From Anaerotruncus sp. G3(2012) (lineage in GTDB: Bacteria > Bacillota > Clostridia > Oscillospirales > Ruminococcaceae), in contig NZ_KE159677.1 in NCBI RefSeq assembly GCF_000403395.2, forward strand, positions 72,745 to 136,744: a stretch of DNA of 64,000 bases. Direction: 5' to 3'. Shown here piece by piece: positions 58,497 through 64,000 of the stretch. Position numbers and translations under genes: made by a program. The notes beneath the pieces are model-generated. The model ran no database searches. It was given only the letters and a program-made list of their open reading frames with translations, and was not told the DNA's origin. The number at the start of each line of letters is the position of its first letter. Position 1 is the stretch's first letter.

Positions 58497-59297
58497 ATGT
58501 TCTGTCACAAGTGCGGAGCGCAGATAGCCGAGGGAGCTGTCTTCTGCCATAAATGCGGTACGAAGGCGGTCTATGAGGAGGATGCTGCCCAACCCGCCGA
58601 GCAAGCTGTTGTCAGCGTAGCACCGGTAGCGGCTGCTCCAATGCGCTCTACCAACACAATGACCAATCAGGATAACTTCAAGGAGTTTGTGGACAACCAC
58701 ATTCAAGCAACCACTAAGTTTCGGTCGGCAGAGGATCTTCTGAAAAATAGTAAACCACAGATGTTCCTGTGGCTTTGCTTTGGTATCCCTGCGGTCATAG
58801 GTCTTGTAGCAGGCGGTCCGGTAGGTTCCTTGCTATTTGGCCTTGTATTTGGACACACAGCTAGGTGGATAGCTGGTGGAATCATTCGTAATAAGTACAT
58901 CGCAGAAACTGTGGGGAGATTGAATGGGAAGATTGACATCAACGATCTGCTCCGGTTTCTAAATGAGTATTTGAACTATCTGTATCCATATTTCCATGAA
59001 GGAAAGCTCAATGCAGGTGTTTTGAGGATTCCATTTGGCATAAAGCAGAAGAGTACAGCAATTATTCATGTGATACCTGATAAAGAAAGCGCCGGTGCCG
59101 ATAGCTGGAAATATGTATTTGATGCAGAAAACGATCCAACTGTGCTTTCACGCATCATAGGAATTACTATTTTCTCAGTTATCCAAATTTACAGCCCAAA
59201 GCACACCTGTCTGTTTAAGACGGTTCCAATCTTGCAAGCGGCTATGGAATACTATTTGAAACAATACAGGGAGGGTACTAATCATGTTTTGTCCTAA
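58497..59297 (+). CDS. Zinc-ribbon membrane protein
   Basis: A 266-residue protein. Zinc ribbon at the N-terminus (FCHKCGAQIAEGAVFCHKCGTK, four Cys at residues 2-20 region), a linker, then two close membrane helices at about residues 95-130 and a soluble C-terminal part. Start at 58497 follows AGGAGG. Its stop overlaps the next gene by 14 bases, so both are co-translated. Function unknown. Confidence 0.8.
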   Translation: MFCHKCGAQIAEGAVFCHKCGTKAVYEEDAAQPAEQAVVSVAPVAAAPMRSTNTMTNQDNFKEFVDNHIQATTKFRSAEDLLKNSKPQMFLWLCFGIPAVIGLVAGGPVGSLLFGLVFGHTARWIAGGIIRNKYIAETVGRLNGKIDINDLLRFLNEYLNYLYPYFHEGKLNAGVLRIPFGIKQKSTAIIHVIPDKESAGADSWKYVFDAENDPTVLSRIIGITIFSVIQIYSPKHTCLFKTVPILQAAMEYYLKQYREGTNHVLS

Positions 59298-61053
59298 ATG
59301 TGGTGCTAAAGTTCTTGATGGCGCAGAGTTTTGCCAGAAATGCGGTACTAAATTGGCTGCAAATACATCCACGTCTAACCTGACAGATTCACCACATCCA
59401 AAAAATAAGACTACGGTGGCTGATCCAAAGAGGAAGAAATCTAAAAAGCTGTTTATTATCCTTGGTGTAGTCCTTGCTTTCATTGTGATACTAATTGTAG
59501 CAAATGCTGATAATTTAGCAGAGAGAGGCGCGCAAGATCAAAAAGACGAAGAACATATAAAATCTCAGCAACAGGATTCCGCAAGTGTAAATCTTTCGGA
59601 AATTTACATAAACGAAGAAGAGGGGTTTTCTTTCAACTACCCAAGTGCATGGGTTCCTGTTAGCGAGGAGGAATATTCAAGTCGCTTCGGCAGCATCGAA
59701 GGTGAAGAATATCCCCTGGTTCTGCTTGCAAACGAAACTGACGATCTTCCAGAGGCAAATACCTACATCATGGTATCAAAAATCCCTGCAACGCAGGATG
59801 CCATAAATCATCTCTTTATAGATGACGAGCAGTTTGCGGCTACATTTGACAATGATGTTACTATTAAAAACACATTAACTGCTGAGATAGATGGCGTTGC
59901 GGCGAGAGAAATTACTTATCTAACTTCGGACGGGATTGGTTATCAGAGCTACTTCTATGCGATTGGAACTGCAATCTATCGGATTGATTTCAGTTGGAGG
60001 GGAGAAACATCTGGAAACAATCAAAGGTTTTTTGATGCAATCATAGACAGCTATAAGATTACTTCCCCCGAAACTGCCACTGTAACTGATACCTCCGGCA
60101 AACTGCTCTGCAAAAATATATCAGTTGATGCAATTATGCAAATGACCGCAGATGAGGTTATTGCTACTTTTGGCGAACCTGAAATATATATCGAAAATGA
60201 AAGTATTGAATACGGTGCTGATGCTCCAGAATGGATGTATTTTGACATTTCTAGTGGAAACACAGTGTTTAGTTTCAGTGCTAATTCAGAGGAATTTACG
60301 TTGAATGGGCAAGGTCTTAATTTGTATTTTGACGATCTCGTAAGCCTGCTTGGTAATGATTATAATAGCCTTGGGGGATCGGGATACGAGTGGATTATTG
60401 GAAATCTCTCTTATATTTTCTATATTCCTCCAGAGGACTATATTGCTTATAGCCTCGTGATTTCCAAGTTTGATACAGATGTCCCGGTTGATAACGATGC
60501 GCTTCTGGAACAAAATGAATACTACACCAACTCAGACTCTGAGTTATATGGCAGATGGAGATCCAGCGAAGGGAATTCTATTGAACTCTCCGAAGGGGGT
60601 TCTGGCAGCATGAGCTTTTGCCTGTGGAGCCAAGATCAATTAGGGAAATGTGATTACATTTTGTGGCAGGCCAATAATGGACATCTAACATTGGAACCTC
60701 ATTTCTCATATCAAATGAACTACGAATATATGCCAAAGTCGGAGAAAAATCCTCATGATTATATAGCCCTTCCAATTTGGGGGAAATTCTACCGTGTAAA
60801 AGGGACTGAGGGTGACAGCATTGTTGGATCTTGGGCGATTGAGTCTGTCAATTCGGACCGCACTAGCCTTGGGCTTTATGAAGATGGAACCGGATATTGG
60901 TATGGACACGATGCTTATTATTGGAATGCCACCGATACAAACCTTGAAATTTGCATAAGTCTTCAAACTGGATGCGATTACTATGTGGCTGGCGATATGC
61001 TTGAATTGTTTTTCTCTAATGGCAGTATGATCTTTACCAGAGTTGGAAGCTGA
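59284..61053 (+). CDS. Zinc-ribbon, single-pass membrane protein with large external domain
   Basis: A 589-residue protein. Residues 2-22 form a zinc ribbon (FCPKCGAKVLDGAEFCQKCG) nearly the same as in the preceding gene; one membrane helix at about 57-75; the rest is acidic and probably outside. The segment INEEEGFSFNYPSAWVPVSEEEY at about residue 110 looks like a PsbP-like beta domain; two repeats near the C-terminus share the pattern 'GSWA(I)ES...L.L.EDGTGYW'. Such zinc-ribbon anchors are common in Firmicutes mobile elements; function unknown. The gene is AT-richer than its surroundings. Confidence 0.8.
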   Translation: MFCPKCGAKVLDGAEFCQKCGTKLAANTSTSNLTDSPHPKNKTTVADPKRKKSKKLFIILGVVLAFIVILIVANADNLAERGAQDQKDEEHIKSQQQDSASVNLSEIYINEEEGFSFNYPSAWVPVSEEEYSSRFGSIEGEEYPLVLLANETDDLPEANTYIMVSKIPATQDAINHLFIDDEQFAATFDNDVTIKNTLTAEIDGVAAREITYLTSDGIGYQSYFYAIGTAIYRIDFSWRGETSGNNQRFFDAIIDSYKITSPETATVTDTSGKLLCKNISVDAIMQMTADEVIATFGEPEIYIENESIEYGADAPEWMYFDISSGNTVFSFSANSEEFTLNGQGLNLYFDDLVSLLGNDYNSLGGSGYEWIIGNLSYIFYIPPEDYIAYSLVISKFDTDVPVDNDALLEQNEYYTNSDSELYGRWRSSEGNSIELSEGGSGSMSFCLWSQDQLGKCDYILWQANNGHLTLEPHFSYQMNYEYMPKSEKNPHDYIALPIWGKFYRVKGTEGDSIVGSWAIESVNSDRTSLGLYEDGTGYWYGHDAYYWNATDTNLEICISLQTGCDYYVAGDMLELFFSNGSMIFTRVGS

Positions 61054-61133
61054 CAATTCACATTCACAAATAAAAGGGGGGATGTGGTCGCCCCTTTTCC
61101 CTGCACGCAGCTTGTAGTGAGGAGATATAGCCA

Positions 61134-61319
61134 ATGAATACGAAGAATCTAACCCATTATGTGAACCCGCCATGCGCCAAGTGTCCGTACAAGCTGGGCT
61201 TGGTACATACGGTAGTCAATCCTTGTCCTCAGTGCAAGGAGAGCGGCTATCAGACGTTCGAGAGATTCCAGAAGCAAGCGTTGGGAGATAGCTCGACCTC
61301 TGAGCATGGGAAAAGGTAA
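61134..61319 (+). CDS. Small Cys-rich protein
   Basis: A 61-residue protein with NPPCAKCPYKLGLVHTVVNPCPQCKES: two CxxC pairs that could bind zinc. GAGGAG lies 10 bases ahead of the ATG. Found after the zinc-ribbon genes; likely element-borne and of unknown function. Confidence 0.6.
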   Translation: MNTKNLTHYVNPPCAKCPYKLGLVHTVVNPCPQCKESGYQTFERFQKQALGDSSTSEHGKR

Positions 61320-61444
61320 AGCTGTAGAATTGGATACATGGTCACAAGGACGCCTGTGTTGGGTGTCCTTGTTTTCATCGTATGGTGTTCGCCCTCAACG
61401 ACATATTCTATCAATGACATCAATAGGAAATGGAGTGATCTGCA

Positions 61445-61573
61445 TTGTCCAAGAAAAAGATTCTCAAAGCAATCCTGCTCGCCCTCTCTGTCCTGCTGAC
61501 GGCGGCACAGAGCACAGATGGAAAGGAGGAACCTGCGAAGTTCAACGATGACCCTGACACATACTCGGAATAG
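61445..61573 (+). CDS. Small predicted secreted peptide
   Basis: A 42-residue frame starting with TTG, GGAGTG eight bases ahead. MSKKKILKAILLALSVLLTA is a standard signal peptide, with a likely cleavage near AAQS, leaving an acidic tail of about 20 residues. A terminator begins at its stop codon, which supports it as a real gene. Confidence 0.5.
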   Translation: MSKKKILKAILLALSVLLTAAQSTDGKEEPAKFNDDPDTYSE

Positions 61574-61606
61574 AGGGCTTCCCGTGTGGGAGGCCCTCTA
61601 TTTCTC
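61571..61606 (+). terminator. Terminator after the small peptide gene
   Basis: AGAGGGCTTCCC pairs with GGGAGGCCCTCT (one wobble), then ATTTCT. Confidence 0.78.
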
Positions 61607-61649
61607 TGCCCAAATCAACAAAATCAAAACAAAATAGGAGGTAACTGTT

Positions 61650-62585
61650 ATGCCCGCTAATGTTGAAACTATGTTCTACGTCCGTGAAAAGCCCTGGCAC
61701 GGCCTGGGTACTGAGGTGCAGGAGGCCCCTACCTCCGCTGACGCTCTGATCTACGCTGGCCTGGATTGGGAGGTCATTCAGAAGAACGTCTACTCCGAGG
61801 ATGGCTCCTTGATCGCAGGGTACAAAGTGAACACCCGCAGCACCGACAGCGCCGCCCTGGGTATCGTCAGTGACCGCTACAAGGTGGTGCAGAACGAGGA
61901 CGCTTTCCAGTTCACCGATGATCTGCTGGGGGCTGGTGTGACCTACGAGACGGCGGGAGCGTTGCAGGGTGGCCGCAAGGTCTGGATGCTGGCCCGTATG
62001 CCTCACCGCTACATCATCGCCGGGGACGAGATCGCCCCCTATCTGGTGGTGATGAACTCCCACGATGGTAGCAGCGGTATCAAGGTTGCCATGACCCCCA
62101 TCCGTGTTGTCTGCCAGAATACCCTTAACCTGGCTTTGGACAGTGCCAAGCGCATCTGGACCACCAAGCACACCGAGAACGTCATGCTCCGTGTCCACGA
62201 GGCCGAGGAAACCCTGGGACTGGCTGAGAAATACATGGGTGAGCTGGGCCGTGGCATTGATACCCTGTCCAGGATCAGGCTGACCGATAAGACGGTCATG
62301 GACTTCATGAATGAGTTCTTCCCCGTCACCCTGGATATGCCCGATGTGCAGCGCAAGAACAATCTTCGTCTGTTGGAGGACATGAAGCGGCGGTACTGGG
62401 AGGCTCCCGATCTCTCCAACGTAGGAAAGAACGGCTACCGCTTCGTCAATGCCATCAGCGACTTTGCCACCCATGCCGATCCCATCCGCAAGACCAGGAA
62501 CTACAACGAGAACCTGTTCCTCCGCACTGTCGAGGGCAATCCCATGATCGACAAGGCGTACAAGATGGCACTGGCGGCGGCGTGA
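61650..62585 (+). CDS. DUF932 (phage/plasmid-like, TIGR03299-type) protein
   Basis: A 311-residue protein. The start MPANVETMFYVREKPWHGLG and the GYKVNTRSTDSAALGIVSDRYKVVQNEDAFQFTDDLL block are diagnostic for this family. LGTxV near residue 22 and NTLNLALDS near 168 also fit. The family is widespread in phages, plasmids and conjugative elements, often with recombination genes, but its activity is unknown. Confidence 0.93.
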   Translation: MPANVETMFYVREKPWHGLGTEVQEAPTSADALIYAGLDWEVIQKNVYSEDGSLIAGYKVNTRSTDSAALGIVSDRYKVVQNEDAFQFTDDLLGAGVTYETAGALQGGRKVWMLARMPHRYIIAGDEIAPYLVVMNSHDGSSGIKVAMTPIRVVCQNTLNLALDSAKRIWTTKHTENVMLRVHEAEETLGLAEKYMGELGRGIDTLSRIRLTDKTVMDFMNEFFPVTLDMPDVQRKNNLRLLEDMKRRYWEAPDLSNVGKNGYRFVNAISDFATHADPIRKTRNYNENLFLRTVEGNPMIDKAYKMALAAA

Positions 62586-62602
62586 TGTTCTATGGCAAAT
62601 AG

Positions 62603-62636
62603 GGAGCGCATGGCTACAGGCTGTGCGCTCCTTATT
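62603..62636 (+). terminator. Hairpin between the DUF932 and YqaJ genes
   Basis: GGAGCGCA and TGCGCTCC form the stem, followed by TTATTCTATTT. Confidence 0.7.
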
Positions 62637-62663
62637 CTATTTCAATGAAAGTGAGGTTATCAT

Positions 62664-63608
62664 ATGCCTGCAAAAGTATTGGTATCTACCGAGAATATGC
62701 CCTATGCTGACTGGTTGGAGTACCGCAAGCAGGGCATCGGAGGTTCGGACGCTTCTGTAGTCTGCGGTATCAACCGCTATAAGTCCCCTGTGGAGCTGTG
62801 GCTGGATAAGACGGGCCAGCTCCCGCCCCAGGAAGCCGGAGAAGCTGCCTACTGGGGGACGCAGTTGGAGCCGTTCGTCCGGGCCGAGTTCACCAAGCGC
62901 ACCGGAATTGAGGTCAGCTATAAGAGTGAACTGCTCCAGAGCGAGGAGCATCCCTTCATGCTGGCGAACCTGGATGGCATCTGTGAAGTCCCGGATGTTG
63001 GCACTTGTATCTTCGAGGCCAAGACTGCCTCCGCTTACAAGGCTGGGGAGTGGGAAGATACCATCCCGGACGAGTACATGCTTCAGGTACAGCACTACAT
63101 GGCCGTCACTGGTTATGCCGGAACCTACATTGCGGTGCTGATCGGCGGCAACACGTTCAAATGGCGGTTTGTGGAGCGTGACGAGGAATTGATTTCTATG
63201 CTCATTGAGCTGGAAGCGGCCTTCTGGAACCATGTCCAGGACTGTACGCCCCCGCCGCTGGATGGCTCCGATGCCTCTGCCAAGTTCCTTGCTGACCGCT
63301 TCCATGACAGCATTCCCAAGTCCCACATCACTTTGCCCGACACTGCCGCTGATCTGCTGGCCCAGTATGATGAAGCCTGTGAGCAGTTGGAGATCGTCAC
63401 CGAGCGGAAGCAGAAGGCCGAGAATCTTCTGAAGGAGATGATGGGCGAGAATGAGGTTGGGACTACTGGTGATCGGATTGTCACCTGGAAGAGCGTGTCC
63501 CAGGAGCGGCTTGACAGCAAGACCTTGAAGGCCGAGCATCCCGCTCTCTATAAGAAGTACGCCAATAAGTCATCCTACCGCCGCTTTACGATCAAGGCGG
63601 CGAGTTAA
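62664..63608 (+). CDS. YqaJ-family recombination nuclease (lambda exonuclease-like)
   Basis: A 314-residue protein. WLEYRKQGIGGSDASVVCGI is the YqaJ start; the PD-(D/E)XK active site is ANLDGICEV (Asp), CIFEAKTAS (Glu-x-Lys) followed by LQVQHYMAVTGY. The last 90 residues include a coiled coil (EQLEIVTERKQKAENLLKEMM). It would resect double-stranded DNA for single-strand annealing with a RecT-type partner, usually encoded next to it. The following gene may provide that or an accessory role. Confidence 0.93.
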   Translation: MPAKVLVSTENMPYADWLEYRKQGIGGSDASVVCGINRYKSPVELWLDKTGQLPPQEAGEAAYWGTQLEPFVRAEFTKRTGIEVSYKSELLQSEEHPFMLANLDGICEVPDVGTCIFEAKTASAYKAGEWEDTIPDEYMLQVQHYMAVTGYAGTYIAVLIGGNTFKWRFVERDEELISMLIELEAAFWNHVQDCTPPPLDGSDASAKFLADRFHDSIPKSHITLPDTAADLLAQYDEACEQLEIVTERKQKAENLLKEMMGENEVGTTGDRIVTWKSVSQERLDSKTLKAEHPALYKKYANKSSYRRFTIKAAS

Positions 63609-63624
63609 ATTTGGGAGGTTCATT

Positions 63625-64000
63625 ATGGATAATACGAAACTGAAAGGCCGCATGAGCGGCAAGGTGCAGGAGTTGCAGCAGCCTGCCGGAAATCAGACCA
63701 TCACCGTTACCTCTGCGCCGGAAACCTCTCTGGCCCAGGTGGATTCCACCTATCTGGCCCTGACCAACAACGCCCTTGACATCATCCGGGCCAACTTGAA
63801 GAGCCAGCCGTTGACGCTGGATCTCTTCGACATCGTGAAGTCGCCCTCCGGCGGTTCCACCGTGTTTGAGGTTCCGGGGTTGGCGGGGAACGAGGCCGCC
63901 ATGGAGCTGACGGGCATTGTGCTGGACTACACTACTCCCAGGGCCTATTGGGATACCCCTGATCCGGTGGAGGGTACGCCGCCTGTCTGCATGAGCCAGA
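63625..64000 (+). CDS. Partial gene after YqaJ, recombination-module protein of unknown function
   Basis: 125 residues are visible before the window ends; the frame is open at the right edge. Start MDNTKLKGRMSGKVQELQQP with GGGAGG six bases ahead. LDLFDIVKSPSGGSTVFEVPG and LTGIVLDYTTPRAYWDTPDP are distinct but I cannot tie them to a named family. It follows YqaJ by 16 bases and is probably part of the same operon. Confidence 0.8.
   Translation, partial: MDNTKLKGRMSGKVQELQQPAGNQTITVTSAPETSLAQVDSTYLALTNNALDIIRANLKSQPLTLDLFDIVKSPSGGSTVFEVPGLAGNEAAMELTGIVLDYTTPRAYWDTPDPVEGTPPVCMSQ

Larger units (their letters stand above)
56832..64000. mobile_element. Second island inserted in spoIIID, running off the window
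   Basis: From the spoIIID break onward all genes are element-type: XRE regulator, SLOG protein, Mor-like activator, zinc-ribbon proteins, DUF932, YqaJ nuclease and a further recombination-module gene. No integrase is seen; it may be at the unseen right end. The border is inferred from the loss of SpoIIID homology. Confidence 0.6.

Noticed and set aside
1-64000. CRISPR arrays and complete insertion sequences
   Set aside because: No array of regularly spaced repeats and no transposase gene with flanking inverted repeats was seen on either strand.

Overview
Organism and overall character. The window reads like a chromosomal stretch of an anaerobic, spore-former-related member of the Clostridia, most likely a gut Oscillospirales (Ruminococcaceae/Oscillospiraceae) type. 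Support: Shine-Dalgarno-rich starts (AGGAGG), a spoIIID fragment, FeoA-FeoA-FeoB with a FeoB-associated Cys-rich peptide and DUF3793, a PRK06851-type ATPase, and typical Firmicutes integrative-element genes (RepA/DUF6017, PcfB, VirD4-like coupling protein, DUF932, YqaJ). The left 37 kb is GC-rich; the polysaccharide genes at about 43.6-50 kb are clearly AT-richer. Species cannot be fixed from sequence alone.

Layout. (1) 0.5-12.4 kb: an aldaric-acid (galactarate/glucarate) locus. On the minus strand tctC-tctB-tctA (tripartite uptake), garD and downstream an AEC-type transporter; on the plus strand a DapA-family lyase, gudD, a glycerate 2-kinase and a 2-hydroxyacid dehydrogenase. GarD and GudD both make 5-dehydro-4-deoxyglucarate; the lyase, dehydrogenase and kinase would take it to pyruvate and phosphoglycerate. 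(2) 12.6-16.6 kb: flavin reductase, glutamine-dependent NAD synthetase, NhaC-type antiporter. (3) 17.48-23.35 kb: a compact island with a large serine recombinase at one end and a ferrous-iron module (feoB, two feoA, DUF3793) as cargo. It splits a PRK06851-family gene whose two halves lie outside it in the same orientation and can be rejoined in frame. (4) 23.8-37.1 kb: small metabolic and regulatory units: a C45-type amidohydrolase, MATE/MerR pair, an LCP-like protein, a probable cystine/persulfide operon (symporter, CoA-disulfide reductase-rhodanese, PatB-type C-S lyase) with a MarR regulator, and an AraC-GNAT fusion with a second MATE pump.

(5) 37.2-43.57 kb: remnant of an integrative conjugative element. 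It starts at a duplicated 3' fragment of tRNA-Arg(CCU), carries an excisionase, a candidate small-RNA plus protein cargo (319-aa unknown protein divergent from a structured RNA with its own promoter and terminator), repA, pcfB and a coupling-protein gene cut in its Walker-B DEFANIG motif by a group II intron. The intron itself breaks off in its reverse transcriptase at about 43,568. (6) 43.57-56.5 kb: a minus-strand surface-polysaccharide locus: two tyrosine recombinases (one with intact catalytic residues, one degenerate), ABC exporter, coiled-coil methyltransferase, two glycosyltransferases, radical SAM protein and a membrane sulfatase-like transferase truncated at the junction. (7) 56.7-64 kb: a spoIIID gene broken after its helix-turn-helix, followed by a second island (XRE regulator, SLOG protein, Mor-like regulator, two zinc-ribbon membrane proteins, small proteins, DUF932, YqaJ nuclease) running off the end.

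Most notable: the mobile ferrous-iron island with its DtxR-like operators, the small RNA/unknown protein pair in the conjugative element, the paired active/inactive recombinases upstream of the polysaccharide genes, and the interrupted spoIIID. All family calls come from reading the sequence and remembered motifs; no search was run.
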